The notes: a model not told the origin generated them from the letters alone. A stretch of DNA of 64,000 nt from Halobacillus locisalis (GCF_013694105.1 NZ_JACEFG010000001.1:1054001-1118000), one strand, 5' to 3'. Positions 1 through 9,790 are shown, numbered from the stretch's first letter. Numbers and translations: made by a program.

Positions 1-6
1 TTCACT

Positions 7-969
7 TTAATTTGAGCCAACGACTAATGTCGTTCCAAACTTAGGATAATAGGCTGAGTGAAAACTAACTCCTGGATCATAGCCCATGATATAGTACTTG
101 AGAAACGCATTTTCCGACGTTTTCATCCAAACCCCGTACCCGTAATCCACCGTTTCATTCACGGTTTGATGAGAGTGCAAGACCATCTCGGTCATCGACT
201 TACTGATCAGTTTAAACTGTAATAACGCATCCCAAAAAAGGTGCATATCTCTCGCTGATACGAAAGCACCCCCGTCCGCCCCACCTTGAATCGGGACTGA
301 GAAAATGTTCGTTCGCATTTCACCTTCTTTTTGGATATACCCATAAGCCGTGTTAAACGGAAGAGCATCCATAGAAAAATAACCTGAGTCCATCATCCCA
401 GCCGGCTGAAAGATAGAAGATTGTATGTAGTCTGTAAACCTTTGACCGCTCAGATGTTCAACTACTAATCCCAATAAGATGAAACCAGCATTGTTATATT
501 GAAAAGCTTTCCCTGGCTTCCCTTTCATCTTTTCTTTTTGAAAGAACGGCAAGAAGTCTTCTCCATTTTTCATGAGATAGACTGGTCGCTCTTTCCATAA
601 AGCTTCAAAGTCATCCATCGTCTCCTCATCAAAATAATCAGGAATTCCTGACGTATGGGTTAACAAATGGTGGATTGTTATGTGCTCATCGAAATGATCA
701 AATTCGATCGGAAGGACGTCTATGAGTTTTGACTGAAACGTAACCTTCCCTCGATCGACCAATTGAGCAATAGCTATAGCTGTGAATATTTTGCACCCAG
801 AGGCAATTCCGAACCTGGTATCGATTCTATTCCGTAGCATCTCTGCTTTGTTCCGATCTCCTACAGCCCTTTCAAACACCTGATGTTTGTCTCGATAAAC
901 CGATAGGACACCACTGAAAGAATTTTTCTCGATGTTTTCATTTAATACACCTGCTATGGTATCATTCAT
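7..969 (-). CDS. Serine hydrolase, beta-lactamase/PBP4 family
   Basis: Cytosolic-looking penicillin-recognising serine hydrolase. The SxxK nucleophile motif (SGCK) lies near residue 57 and a YNN motif near residue 158, as in class C beta-lactamases and esterases of the Beta-lactamase Pfam family. No signal peptide is visible, so an esterase or peptidase role is more likely than cell-wall work; the substrate cannot be read from sequence. The frame is open to an ATG at 993, but a GAGGTG ribosome site at 976-981 points to the ATG at 969. It is the last minus gene at the window edge. Confidence 0.85.
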   Translation of the reverse strand: MNDTIAGVLNENIEKNSFSGVLSVYRDKHQVFERAVGDRNKAEMLRNRIDTRFGIASGCKIFTAIAIAQLVDRGKVTFQSKLIDVLPIEFDHFDEHITIHHLLTHTSGIPDYFDEETMDDFEALWKERPVYLMKNGEDFLPFFQKEKMKGKPGKAFQYNNAGFILLGLVVEHLSGQRFTDYIQSSIFQPAGMMDSGYFSMDALPFNTAYGYIQKEGEMRTNIFSVPIQGGADGGAFVSARDMHLFWDALLQFKLISKSMTEMVLHSHQTVNETVDYGYGVWMKTSENAFLKYYIMGYDPGVSFHSAYYPKFGTTLVVGSN

Positions 970-1089
970 CATTTCCACCTCAAGAGAATTCATTAATCTG
1001 ATCTTTTATCAACTTGCCATTCCATTTAAATCATTCCAAATATTTCAATATAAAGCAAGTTCATTTCCAGATCAAAACTTATTCTCCAT

Positions 1090-1128
1090 AAAAAAGTTCG
1101 AAACAGCTGAAACAGCTATATCGAACTT
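1090..1128 (-). terminator. Intrinsic terminator of the small gene at 1162
   Basis: Inverted repeat AAGTTCGA/TCGAACTT (1094-1101 and 1121-1128) followed on the minus strand by a run of T. It sits just downstream of the 25-residue gene at 1162-1239. Confidence 0.65.
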
Positions 1129-1161
1129 CACGTACACGGGTTTAATGGAGTTAAGTATATA

Positions 1162-1239
1162 TTAACCTTTGTCCAGGATATTCATTGCAATCAATCCTAC
1201 ACCAATAATCACACAAACAAACCACATAATCATTTCCAT
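1162..1239 (-). CDS. 25-residue single-span membrane peptide
   Basis: Tiny gene read from ATG at 1239 to TAA at 1162. The product starts MEMIMWFVCV, is hydrophobic through residue 19 and ends NILDKG, so it is one membrane helix with a short polar tail. A GGGGGTG ribosome site precedes the ATG by about five bases and a terminator follows, which supports a real gene. I do not recognise a family. Function unknown. Confidence 0.6.
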   Translation of the reverse strand: MEMIMWFVCVIIGVGLIAMNILDKG

Positions 1240-1360
1240 GGTTTCACCCCCTCGTCTCTTTCATTTTAGCAAAAAAACTTGCACTCTGCTTACTAAAATG
1301 TGTTTATTCTATTTAGAAATTCCCTATTTTGTCAAAATCATAACTCTGCCTCACCCGCTG

Positions 1361-1386
1361 GTTTAATGGAATAAGTACAGAGGTAT
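1361..1386 (+). promoter_or_regulatory. Sigma-B-like promoter of the plus-strand carotenoid operon
   Basis: GTTTAA at 1361-1366, a 14-base spacer, then AGGTAT at 1381-1386. This is close to the sigma-B consensus of Bacillus and Staphylococcus (GTTTAA, 13-15, GGGTAT). It is placed to start transcripts near 1393, upstream of the AAAGGAGG ribosome site at 1441. In S. aureus the crt operon is sigma-B dependent, which fits. Confidence 0.6.
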
Positions 1387-1453
1387 TATGATGAAGGAGC
1401 TCACAATATACAATAAGTGTCTGCTTAGATACAATAGAGTAAAGGAGGTTCTC

Positions 1454-2227
1454 ATGACAGCTATTTATCGTTTCTTTATTTTTTGGTACATATGTGGCGT
1501 TTTATTATTGACGTTCGACTTTATTCCTCCTTGGTTGGAATGGGCTAACAGTGTATTTCTCATCACGGCAGGTTTAGTTAGTGCTCTTTATTTCATTTCC
1601 ATGTACGGCGCCCGATTCGGAGTTAGTTATAGTATTTGGATTATTGTCGGCAGCATTTTTGTCGAGCATTTAGGCGTAGAGTATAACTTTTTATTTGGTT
1701 CTTACGAATATACGAGCAATTTTGGTTTCAAACTGTTTGATACTCCGATTACAATCGGTTTTGCATGGCTATTGATCATAGGGTGCTCTCATGAAATCAG
1801 TCGTGTCATTTCGAAAGGACACTATTCTCTTTTATCTGCTAGTCGCTTCATCTTACTCGGAAGTTTATTGGCTGTTACGATGGATCTCATTTTAGATCCT
1901 GTTTCCTATAAAATAAAAGAGTATTGGATTTGGATGGAGCCTGGCATCTATTATGATATCCCGTTATCGAACTTTATAGGATGGTTTGTGGTCGCTGCAG
2001 TATTCCATATTACCTTCGCTATTCTATCACCACAGAAGCGATCTTCTTCATCTGTTTGGGAAAAGCGACTGGCCCTTGTATTTGGTCTAATCATTGGAAT
2101 GTTCTGCTTAATCGCTCTTATTGGCAAGCTCTATTTTGCTGTGGTACTCGTAACAATCCTTACAGCGATCTGGTATCTGCTCTATTTCGCAAGGAGGTCT
2201 ATGGATGATACGAGCAAGAAAAAATAA
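1454..2227 (+). CDS. Carotenoid biosynthesis membrane protein, CruF/DUF422 family
   Basis: Polytopic membrane protein of about 257 residues with roughly seven hydrophobic segments. It resembles the DUF422/CruF family, whose characterised members hydrate the 1,2 end of acyclic carotenoids; whether this one does so is unknown. The conserved part around EHLGVEYNFLFGSYEY and the LDPV region are visible. The frame is open from 1388, but the AAAGGAGG at 1441-1448 selects ATG 1454. First gene of a four-gene operon with the acyltransferase, glycosyltransferase and CrtP-like genes, and overlapping the next gene by 23 bases. Confidence 0.8.
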   Translation: MTAIYRFFIFWYICGVLLLTFDFIPPWLEWANSVFLITAGLVSALYFISMYGARFGVSYSIWIIVGSIFVEHLGVEYNFLFGSYEYTSNFGFKLFDTPITIGFAWLLIIGCSHEISRVISKGHYSLLSASRFILLGSLLAVTMDLILDPVSYKIKEYWIWMEPGIYYDIPLSNFIGWFVVAAVFHITFAILSPQKRSSSSVWEKRLALVFGLIIGMFCLIALIGKLYFAVVLVTILTAIWYLLYFARRSMDDTSKKK

Positions 2228-2882
2228 ATTGATGGAATGGGGTTTTACACGATTCAACCGTTTGTTTCTGCATCACCACTTTGAGAACATCTATTTATGG
2301 AAAGACGATCGATACCCACCTAATAAAAAAACGTTATTTTTAATCAACCATTCAACGTGGTGGGACCCCTTGCTGATCTTCCACCTTAATAATCAAGTCG
2401 TTCAGTCCGACGGATATGCCATGATGCATGAAGATGGACTACGCCGGCACCCTTTCTTCAAGACGATAGGTGGTTATTCTATTGACAGCTCTGATCGACG
2501 TCACTTAATGGAGTCACTTCATTACTCTGTAGAGTTACTAGAGCATGATAAAACGGTTTGGATCTTCCCTCAAGGAGAAGAACAACACCTTGAGAAAAGG
2601 CCGCTTCAATTCTTCTCTGGACCAGCTTTTCTTACTGATCAGTGTCCGGACGTACAGGTTGTTCCGATTTCACTCTACTATAGTTTAGAGCATACGAGAA
2701 AACCTAATGCTTATGTTCGAATTGGTCCAATAATCGACAAAGATTCGTATAAGTTCAAGAGTCGAAAAGAAACAATGAAGCATTTTGAAAAGATAGCTAC
2801 TCGACAGCTAGACGAACTACGCGAATCGATTGTACAAGAAGATTTGAGCACATTTATTTCTATAAAAGACCACCATTCTTAA
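2205..2882 (+). CDS. PlsC-like acyltransferase of the carotenoid operon
   Basis: Lysophospholipid-acyltransferase-type protein of 225 residues. The HX4D catalytic motif is seen as NHSTWWD near residues 48-54, and a FPQGE block near residue 124 matches the acceptor-binding region. In this operon the likely job is adding a fatty acyl chain to the glycosylated carotenoid, the step done by CrtO in staphyloxanthin synthesis, although this protein is of the PlsC type. The AAGGAGG at about 2191 lies inside the preceding gene and implies translational coupling. An ordinary phospholipid role remains possible. Confidence 0.8.
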   Translation: MIRARKNKLMEWGFTRFNRLFLHHHFENIYLWKDDRYPPNKKTLFLINHSTWWDPLLIFHLNNQVVQSDGYAMMHEDGLRRHPFFKTIGGYSIDSSDRRHLMESLHYSVELLEHDKTVWIFPQGEEQHLEKRPLQFFSGPAFLTDQCPDVQVVPISLYYSLEHTRKPNAYVRIGPIIDKDSYKFKSRKETMKHFEKIATRQLDELRESIVQEDLSTFISIKDHHS

Positions 2883-2895
2883 AGGAGGGTGCGAT

Positions 2896-4005
2896 ATGAC
2901 GTTATTTCAAATTATATTAATCGTTACAGTTAGCTTAAATGTATGGACTGTGATCAATAGCCTGTTCCTCTTCCCTCTCGTTCGTTCTCCCAAGTTGCAT
3001 GAATCACCTTCTGTCTCGTTGCTCGTTCCGTTACGCAACGAACAAGAAAACGTACAAGGATTGATTGCTTCACTTAAACAACTGACTTACGAGAATCTTG
3101 AAGTGATATTATTAGACGATCATTCGGAAGACGATACATATAACCTACTTTCCCGACAAATCGAAGGCGACAATCGCTTCCGAATCATTCAAGGAAAAGC
3201 GTTACCTGAAGGTTGGAACGGAAAAGTTCATGCTTGTCATCAACTGGCTAGTCAAGCATCTGGCGATTATTACCTTTTCCTAGACGCCGATGCACGGGTC
3301 GCACCAAAAATCATTGAACGGACACTAGCCACGATGAAGAAACATGGGGCCTCAATGCTTAGCGGCTTCCCGCATTATCCGAACCGCCATTTTTTAAGTC
3401 ACATGCTTGTTCCTTTACAGCACATGGTCGTTCAACTTCATTTGCCGTTAATGGTGGCTAACACGACCAAGAAACCCACGTTCACAGCAGCCTGTGGGAT
3501 TTTCATCATGATTGAAAAGGAAGCTTACAAAGCGATTGGTGGCCATGAATCTGTAAGGAACTCCCTTGTTGAAGATGTTCACATTGCAAGGGAAGTTAAG
3601 AAAAATGGATATAAAATGCTGCTTGCGAATATAACACCTTCTGTACTCTCCTTTATGTATGACTCTTCTAAGGAGACGTGGGAGGGTTTTAAAAAGAACA
3701 TTTTTTCAGGTCTCGGGCGTTCATCTTGGATGGTACTGTTCCTATCCCTTTTCTATTCGTTGGCTTTTATCCTTCCCTTTATTTATGTGGGGGTGGCCAT
3801 TGCTGAGCAAAATGCCTTATATCTTCTTCCTTATCTACTGACCGTGACGTTTAAAATGTACGTAGACGCAAGAACCGGACATCCGTTGTGGCTTTCTTTT
3901 TTTATCCCCATTTCTGTGATGTTATTGATCGCTCTCATGTTTACATCCATGTTCGTTCACGTAAGAGGGCAAAATTACCAATGGAAAGGACGGTCATATG
4001 AATGA
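2896..4005 (+). CDS. crtQ: Glycosyltransferase family 2, CrtQ-like
   Basis: Membrane-linked GT2 enzyme of 369 residues. An N-terminal helix is followed by the GT-A domain with DDHSEDD near residues 75-81, the LDADA metal-binding motif near residue 130 and LVEDVHIA near residue 223; three or four membrane helices close the protein. Homologues in C30 carotenoid clusters transfer glucose to the carboxyl group of diaponeurosporenoate or an apo-lycopenoate. Operon context supports this. The ribosome site is AAAGGAGGGTGCGAT and the stop overlaps the next start (ATGA). Confidence 0.85.
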   Translation: MTLFQIILIVTVSLNVWTVINSLFLFPLVRSPKLHESPSVSLLVPLRNEQENVQGLIASLKQLTYENLEVILLDDHSEDDTYNLLSRQIEGDNRFRIIQGKALPEGWNGKVHACHQLASQASGDYYLFLDADARVAPKIIERTLATMKKHGASMLSGFPHYPNRHFLSHMLVPLQHMVVQLHLPLMVANTTKKPTFTAACGIFIMIEKEAYKAIGGHESVRNSLVEDVHIAREVKKNGYKMLLANITPSVLSFMYDSSKETWEGFKKNIFSGLGRSSWMVLFLSLFYSLAFILPFIYVGVAIAEQNALYLLPYLLTVTFKMYVDARTGHPLWLSFFIPISVMLLIALMFTSMFVHVRGQNYQWKGRSYE

Positions 4006-5474
4006 AGGTAACGATTGTTGGTGGCGGTTTGGGAGGGTTATCTGCAGCGGTCACCTTGGCTAAACACGGGGTTGAAGTAGATGTTTTTGAAAAAAATGAT
4101 CATTTCGGAGGAAAGATGATGTCTGTGGACGAGCAAGGCTATCATTTTGATTTCGGTCCAAATACGATCACAATGCCAGAGGTTTTTAATGATGTCGTAA
4201 GCCAAGGCGAATTAAATCCATCCGATGAATTGAACTTTATCCGCTTAGAAAACCATACCCGTAATCAATTCAGTGATGGGACTACGTTTGATTTATCGTC
4301 TCACAGCGCTTACATGCATGAACAATTATTGGGGATGGATGTAAAAGGCGAACGGCACTACGACGATTTCCTACAAGAAGTCGAGAGGCTTTATCGTTTG
4401 TCTAAAAAACATTTTCTTCACAGGACATTTTCAGGGTGGAGGGATTACTTATCTCCTTCCCTTTCAAAAGGGTTTGCACAGGTTCGTCCGTTCCAGTCTA
4501 TGGATCAATTTTTTAAGCAATATTTCTCCAACACCAAAGTACTGAGATCTTTGAATCGATATTCTACATACGTAGGCTCTAGCCCGTTCGTCACACCGGC
4601 GACCTTTGCTATGATCGCTCATTTAGAATTGAATGACGGAGTGTATTATGTAGAAGGCGGAAATACGAAAATTGCCCAAAGCTTTGTCAAAGCTGCTAGA
4701 AACCAAGGGGCAAGGTTACATAAGAATCAAAAGGTAACTCAGATTCTTACGAAGGATAGAAAAGCCACAGGTGTCCAATTAGAAAATGGGGACATCCATC
4801 ATTCTGATCTTGTGATCGTTAACGGAGACTTGTTACAAGCCGTACCCGACTTGCTTCCCGAGTCTACAAGAACCTCTTTAACAAATAAGAAAGTCCAAGC
4901 AATGGACCCATCCATCTCCGCATTCGTTGTCATGGCGGGACTCGATACAGAGATCGAAGAACTTCATCATCATCATGTATTCTTCTCAGATAATTATAAA
5001 AAAGAATTTAAGCAGCTTCAAAAAGGACAGTACGCAGATGATCCTACCATTTACATTGGCACGTCTTCAAAAACGGATCCGAATGTGTCACCAAAAGGCG
5101 ACAATTGCTTTATTCTTGTGAATGCTCCGGCAGTCAAAACAGATGATACTCTTGATGAACAAGCCTACAAACAAATGGTTTATAATCAATTAGAAAACGC
5201 CGGCATTCCTCTCGAGAAACACCTAGCTTATGAAAAAGTGGTGGCACCAAAGGAAATCGCCACCCAGTTCGGGGCATTCCGTGGGTCCCTTTATGGTCCA
5301 TCTTCCAACCGAAAGATGCAAGCATTCATGAGGCCATTCAATCAATCCAAAGATGTCGAAAACCTATACTTTTGTGGAGGAAGCACTCATCCCGGGGGCG
5401 GTTCACCGATGGTTGTTTTAAGTGGCCAAAATGTTGCCAATAAAATCCTCGGTAAACTAGTTCACGTAGAATAA
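4002..5474 (+). CDS. crtP: CrtP-like carotenoid oxidase/desaturase (phytoene desaturase family)
   Basis: FAD enzyme of 490 residues. The dinucleotide fold GGGLGGLSAA is at residues 7-16 and the C-terminal CrtI signature (FCGGSTHPGGGSP) near residue 460. Details such as HHHHVFF followed by DPTIYIGTSSKTDP resemble the CrtP branch, which oxidises the terminal methyl of the C30 chain to an aldehyde. That assignment is from memory of family features. Start overlaps the glycosyltransferase stop by four bases. Last gene of the plus operon. Confidence 0.8.
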   Translation: MKVTIVGGGLGGLSAAVTLAKHGVEVDVFEKNDHFGGKMMSVDEQGYHFDFGPNTITMPEVFNDVVSQGELNPSDELNFIRLENHTRNQFSDGTTFDLSSHSAYMHEQLLGMDVKGERHYDDFLQEVERLYRLSKKHFLHRTFSGWRDYLSPSLSKGFAQVRPFQSMDQFFKQYFSNTKVLRSLNRYSTYVGSSPFVTPATFAMIAHLELNDGVYYVEGGNTKIAQSFVKAARNQGARLHKNQKVTQILTKDRKATGVQLENGDIHHSDLVIVNGDLLQAVPDLLPESTRTSLTNKKVQAMDPSISAFVVMAGLDTEIEELHHHHVFFSDNYKKEFKQLQKGQYADDPTIYIGTSSKTDPNVSPKGDNCFILVNAPAVKTDDTLDEQAYKQMVYNQLENAGIPLEKHLAYEKVVAPKEIATQFGAFRGSLYGPSSNRKMQAFMRPFNQSKDVENLYFCGGSTHPGGGSPMVVLSGQNVANKILGKLVHVE

Positions 5475-5516
5475 AAGAAGCAGATTATTGCATCTCTGCA
5501 ATAATCTGCTTCTTTT
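5473..5516. terminator. Bidirectional terminator embedded in the crtM 3' end
   Basis: A perfect 20-bp stem with a 4-base loop (arms 5473-5492 and 5497-5516), with A/T-rich ends on both sides. It ends both convergent carotenoid operons. The crtM stop (5485-5487) and its last ten codons lie within the hairpin. Confidence 0.85.
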
Positions 5517-6321
5517 CTTGATCACTGACGAAATTTCGCTCGTTAAAGACTTGGTAGTCATTTTTTCTGACAGATTGAATAATTGCACGATACATCTTCG
5601 CCGCCCCACCTACAGGAGCCTGCGAATAAATGGGATAATAAGAGATTGTCTTCAATGCCCTTGCGTAATACTCCTCCGCATCCGTTGCTAAGTCTTCCCA
5701 TAGTTGAATGAATGAGTCATTCCGCCGACCTTCTTGCAAGTCAACTACAGTATAATTATGTTCGTCCATTACATCACTAGGAAGATAGATGCGGCCTCTT
5801 TCCAAGTCTTCTCCTATATCACGAAGAATGTTAGTGATTTGCATGGCATAACCTAGCTCGATGGCACCTTTCCGTAACATCGCCACTTTACCAGGAGCAA
5901 TGACCGGCAAGAGCATCAAGCCGACCGTACTCGCTACATGATAGCAATAACCCAATAAGTTCTCTTTCGTTTTAATTGGTTCTGGATATAAGTCCATTCG
6001 TTGTCCTGCAATCATATCGTAAAAAGGCTTCGCATCCATCGGGAACTGCTTGAACACATCATCCAAAGCTACCCATGAAGGATGATCTGAGATCAGTTGA
6101 CCTTCCATAAATAAATCGAATTCACGCGCGAATTGTTCAAGCTCTTCTTTTGGATGTTCTCCTTCATCGACAATATCATCAGCACGACGACAAAAAGCAT
6201 AAATGGCCCAAACGGCTTTCTTCTGTTGTTTAGGTAACATTGAAAACGCTTTAGAGAACGTTTTTGAATGTCGTTCGATGATTTTTTTACAATAATCATA
6301 GGCTTGATTTAAGTCCGTCAT
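5485..6321 (-). CDS. crtM: Squalene/phytoene synthase family, dehydrosqualene synthase CrtM
   Basis: About 278 residues. The two Asp-rich prenyl-diphosphate sites are visible: DDIVDE near residue 49 and NILRDIGED near residue 164. It should join two farnesyl diphosphates into 4,4'-diapophytoene, the first step of C30 carotenoids. The frame starts at GTG 6324, but GAGGTG seven bases before ATG 6321 favours that start. The stop codon of the upstream desaturase abuts the start, so the genes are coupled. Squalene synthase is the alternative, less likely beside two desaturases. Confidence 0.9.
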   Translation of the reverse strand: MTDLNQAYDYCKKIIERHSKTFSKAFSMLPKQQKKAVWAIYAFCRRADDIVDEGEHPKEELEQFAREFDLFMEGQLISDHPSWVALDDVFKQFPMDAKPFYDMIAGQRMDLYPEPIKTKENLLGYCYHVASTVGLMLLPVIAPGKVAMLRKGAIELGYAMQITNILRDIGEDLERGRIYLPSDVMDEHNYTVVDLQEGRRNDSFIQLWEDLATDAEEYYARALKTISYYPIYSQAPVGGAAKMYRAIIQSVRKNDYQVFNERNFVSDQEKKQIIAEMQ

Positions 6322-6323
6322 CA

Positions 6324-7805
6324 CTAAACACCTCGCTTGTAATTATGCCTTTCTGTCACCCCATATTGCAAATGATTTGCTAGAAGTTTCGCTCCTTGCA
6401 TGACGATCGGTACTCCTCCGCCAGGATGGATGGATGCTCCTACAGCATATAAATTCTTCAAGGGATACGGGCTGAGCTGCGGTCTGAATACACCCGACTG
6501 GAAAAGCGTCGGTGCAATCCCAAAACTCCCTCCGGCATAAAGACCTTCTTTCTGAGCTTGTTCAGGGGTTCTAACGCTCATCCAATTAATTTGATTACGC
6601 AAATCTGGAAAACCTCGTTTCTCCATCTGATCGATTACATATTCAATCAAGTCTTCTTTGGCACTCCAATCCACCTGTTCACCAGCCGGAACTGGAATAA
6701 GCGTATATAAAACGCCCTTCCCCTCTGGTGCAAGCGAATCGTCAACTAGTGATGGATGGAAGGTATAAAACGATGGGTCATTAGGTAATTCCTTCGTCTC
6801 AAACACTTGTTTCATATGCGTATCAAAATCAGATGACATAAAGAACTGGTGAATAGAGTGATTCGGATAATTCTTATCTAGCCCCATATACAACAGCAAA
6901 CAACCAGATGAAGGAACGTACTTTTTATTTAAACGATGCTCACTAGGTACCAATCGATCCATCGTCGGAAAATCACCATTTAAGATGATGTCATCCGCTT
7001 TATGGATAGTCCCGTCAGCGGTTATAGAATGAGCGACGTCTTGGTCCGTATGCACCTGTTCAACTTTTGCTCCTACTTCTATTATAACACCTCGTCTAGT
7101 CAATTCCTCGACGATGATTTCAACAAGGTGAGCATATCCACCTTTTAAATACCAGATGCCATGCTCATGTTCACTATAAGACACTAATGAATACATAGCG
7201 GGGGATTGTTGGGGATGACCCCCAATATACAAGGTCTGTAGAGAATACGCCTCGACAAGTCGCTCATCAGAGAAGTAGCGTCTCATCATTCGCTTCACAT
7301 TTTGATAAGCCCTTAAACGAATCAACGTTTTTAAATTCTTTCCGGAGAAAAACGTCAACTTATCGACAAAAGACTGCTCCAGGAACTGGGCTTTCCCTTG
7401 GAGAAAACGAACTTTCATGTCGGCGAGAAAGTGGTCGAATCCTTGTTCCTGTCCAGGAAACTTTTCCGCAAGCTCTTCTTTCTGCTTATTTCTTTCCGAA
7501 TATTTAGTGAAAGTCGTCCCATCTGTGAAATGCACATCGTATAAGGGGTTGCAATTCACTACCGGAAACTGAGAGCGGTCCATGCCACCTTCTTCTAAAA
7601 TATCGAACAGCATATCAGGCAGCAGTACAATCGTTGGACCTTGGTCGATTTTGTATTCACCGTGCCTCTCATACGTCAAGCGACCTCCTAGGTGATCTTC
7701 TTTCTCAAAAATCGTAATCTGCCTATCCTTGTCTTTTGAAAGCAATAAGGCAGTGACAAGCCCTCCGATGCCTCCACCTACAATCACGGTTTGCTTTTTG
7801 TTCAT
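6324..7805 (-). CDS. crtN: Phytoene desaturase family, CrtN-like
   Basis: FAD-dependent carotenoid desaturase of 493 residues. GGGIGGL near the N terminus binds [12 protein letters not shown] is near residue 56, and [17 protein letters not shown] lies near the C terminus. Overall features ([22 protein letters not shown]) resemble 4,4'-diapophytoene desaturase. It lies between crtM and a second desaturase and overlaps the latter by four bases (ATGA), forming a tight minus-strand operon. Confidence 0.85.
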   Translation of the reverse strand: MNKKQTVIVGGGIGGLVTALLLSKDKDRQITIFEKEDHLGGRLTYERHGEYKIDQGPTIVLLPDMLFDILEEGGMDRSQFPVVNCNPLYDVHFTDGTTFTKYSERNKQKEELAEKFPGQEQGFDHFLADMKVRFLQGKAQFLEQSFVDKLTFFSGKNLKTLIRLRAYQNVKRMMRRYFSDERLVEAYSLQTLYIGGHPQQSPAMYSLVSYSEHEHGIWYLKGGYAHLVEIIVEELTRRGVIIEVGAKVEQVHTDQDVAHSITADGTIHKADDIILNGDFPTMDRLVPSEHRLNKKYVPSSGCLLLYMGLDKNYPNHSIHQFFMSSDFDTHMKQVFETKELPNDPSFYTFHPSLVDDSLAPEGKGVLYTLIPVPAGEQVDWSAKEDLIEYVIDQMEKRGFPDLRNQINWMSVRTPEQAQKEGLYAGGSFGIAPTLFQSGVFRPQLSPYPLKNLYAVGASIHPGGGVPIVMQGAKLLANHLQYGVTERHNYKRGV

Positions 7806-9286
7806 GTGGGCTGTCCCTCCTTCTCACGAATCCATCCAGTCGTGATACGAGCAGATTCTAAAATGGTCGGCAAGCCGCTTCCTGGATGTGTTCCTCCTCC
7901 TACGAGCCAACAGTGTTCAAGTTCTTGAAATCGATTATGTGGCCTGAAATACATCATTTGAGAAAGTTGATGGCCCAAGCTGAACGTTGCCCCTTTATGA
8001 ACATGATGATCGGTTTGCCACTGTTTCGGTGTTAGAACTTTCTCAACTACGATATGATCACGAATATCGGAAAATCCTGTCTTTTTCTCCAGTTCATCAT
8101 AGATCAACTGCTTGAAGGTCTCTTGTTTCTCATCCCAATCTATTTCGGAATAATTATTAGGTACAGGCGCAAGAATATATACAGCTGAATGCCCTTCAGG
8201 CGCCAGCGTATCATCTGTGACACTGGCATTATGAATGTAAATGGATGGTTCATCAGACAAAACTAGGTCTTTCGTCATCTCATTTACATTTTTTCGGTAA
8301 TCTTCTGCAAAAAGGATGGTATGGTGAGGCATATCATATTTCTTATCGAGCCCGACGTAGATCATGAAAGTAGAGCAAGAATACTTCTTCTTTTCCATTC
8401 GGTCTGATTTGTATTTTTTTAAATGAGTATCATCTACCAAATGATTCATAGCTTGAGCAAAGTCCGCATTAATGATGTACTCATCAGCTACTACTTCTTC
8501 GCCGGACTCTAACTGAAGGCCCACTACCTTTTTATTCTCTATGTGCACCTTACTTACGCCATTATTTAAATGGATCTGACCTCCATGTTCTTCCGTGACG
8601 CGAGCCATAGATTTTGACAATTGGTTCACACCACCCCTAGGGTGGAACACACCCCACTCATGCTCCATATAGGAGAGGATAGCAAAGGCACCCGGGCATT
8701 CCCATGGTGACATGCCTAAGTATTTCGCTTGAAATGTAAAAGCGATCTTCAATTTCTCATCATCAAAATATTGTGATAAAACATCATACACGGATTTGCC
8801 TAAAGACAACTTCGGAAGAGCGCTCAGAGCTCTTTTACTAACATAGTCCGTCATTCTATGGTGTCTTGTTTGGAGTAAAGGGAGCAGAGCTTGCATTTTA
8901 TCGCGTGTCTCTTTCATGAAACGCTGATAACCAACTTCGTTTCCGGGGAAGTGTTCACGAATCACATTCAACATTTTTCTACGATCTCTGAACATAGGAA
9001 CTCTTTTCCCATCAAACTGCAACTCATACATAGGTGACAATTCAATCAAATCCATATAATCATGAACATCTCGTCCAGCCATTTGAAAAATTTCTTCCAT
9101 AATATGAGGCATACTTAGGAAAGTTGGACCGATATCAAATGTATATTCTCCTAAAGAAAAATGCCCATTTCTACCGCCCACATAACCCTGCTTCTCGTAA
9201 ACTTGAACATCGTATCCCTTTGAAGCTAAGATCATGGATGCAGACAGCCCGCCAGGTCCTGCACCAACAACTGCAATTTTTTTCAT
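7802..9286 (-). CDS. Second phytoene desaturase family protein of the minus operon
   Basis: FAD-dependent desaturase of about 494 residues, paralogous to its neighbour. VVGAGPGGLSAS forms the FAD fold, GPTFLSMPH is near residue 55 and GGGTHPGSGLPT near the C terminus. Halobacillus-type clusters carry several crtN paralogues that divide desaturation and terminal oxidation; the step done here cannot be told from sequence. The frame is open from 9310, but GGAAGGTG just upstream selects ATG 9286. It is the first gene of the crtN-crtM operon. Confidence 0.85.
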   Translation of the reverse strand: MKKIAVVGAGPGGLSASMILASKGYDVQVYEKQGYVGGRNGHFSLGEYTFDIGPTFLSMPHIMEEIFQMAGRDVHDYMDLIELSPMYELQFDGKRVPMFRDRRKMLNVIREHFPGNEVGYQRFMKETRDKMQALLPLLQTRHHRMTDYVSKRALSALPKLSLGKSVYDVLSQYFDDEKLKIAFTFQAKYLGMSPWECPGAFAILSYMEHEWGVFHPRGGVNQLSKSMARVTEEHGGQIHLNNGVSKVHIENKKVVGLQLESGEEVVADEYIINADFAQAMNHLVDDTHLKKYKSDRMEKKKYSCSTFMIYVGLDKKYDMPHHTILFAEDYRKNVNEMTKDLVLSDEPSIYIHNASVTDDTLAPEGHSAVYILAPVPNNYSEIDWDEKQETFKQLIYDELEKKTGFSDIRDHIVVEKVLTPKQWQTDHHVHKGATFSLGHQLSQMMYFRPHNRFQELEHCWLVGGGTHPGSGLPTILESARITTGWIREKEGQPT

Positions 9287-9420
9287 TACTTTCACCTTCC
9301 CAACGACCATCTATTATACAAATATTATACAAAAGGTATATGTAGCATTACTAATGAAAGCTCTTTGTCAATGTGCTGACACTTTCTCTCACTAAATAAA
9401 AAAAGACACCGTCCTAATAC

Positions 9421-9445
9421 TTACCCCTATATTAGCTTTTATAAC
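9421..9445 (-). promoter_or_regulatory. Possible sigma-B-like promoter of the minus-strand carotenoid operon
   Basis: On the minus strand GTTATA, 13 bases, GGGTAA (9445 to 9421), about 140 bases before the desaturase start. Two TATAAT boxes on the minus strand at 9313-9318 and 9324-9329 could instead act as sigma-A -10 elements, but no good -35 accompanies them. Confidence 0.35.
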
Positions 9446-9525
9446 CTTACTCTTCTCTTTAAATACAATCAATCATCATAAAAATTGAGGGACCGGAGAA
9501 TAATACTTGCAAGGAGGCCGGATCA

Positions 9526-9723
9526 ATGAATGCCAAACAACGGGTGTACGGACCCTTTTACCCATCTCATGCTCTCTCATCCTATACTACAGACCAAACC
9601 AACCAATTGAATCACTGGTGCGAAGAAATCGACCACTGTAGAAATCATCAACGGGAAGAGGCGAATCATGAGTATTCAAGAAGTAAAATCATGAAAGCTG
9701 CCCCCATATCTTTTACGAACTAG
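9526..9723 (+). CDS. Small hypothetical protein, 65 residues
   Basis: Polar protein starting MNAKQRVYGP with a Cys/His-containing middle (HWCEEIDHC near residues 30-38). AAGGAGG lies eight bases before the ATG, the main reason for accepting it. No membrane segment and no family recognised. It reads away from the carotenoid operon and precedes the YjcZ gene by 67 bases. Confidence 0.5.
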   Translation: MNAKQRVYGPFYPSHALSSYTTDQTNQLNHWCEEIDHCRNHQREEANHEYSRSKIMKAAPISFTN

Positions 9724-9790
9724 GTGAACGTCTATACACGTTTACCCCTCTGTGCATACGCTGACAATGTAAACAACAGGAGGTGAGCTT

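Noticed and set aside
1169-1366. Plus ORF of 65 codons
   Set aside because: Antisense to the 25-residue gene, no ribosome site, biased composition of a shadow frame.
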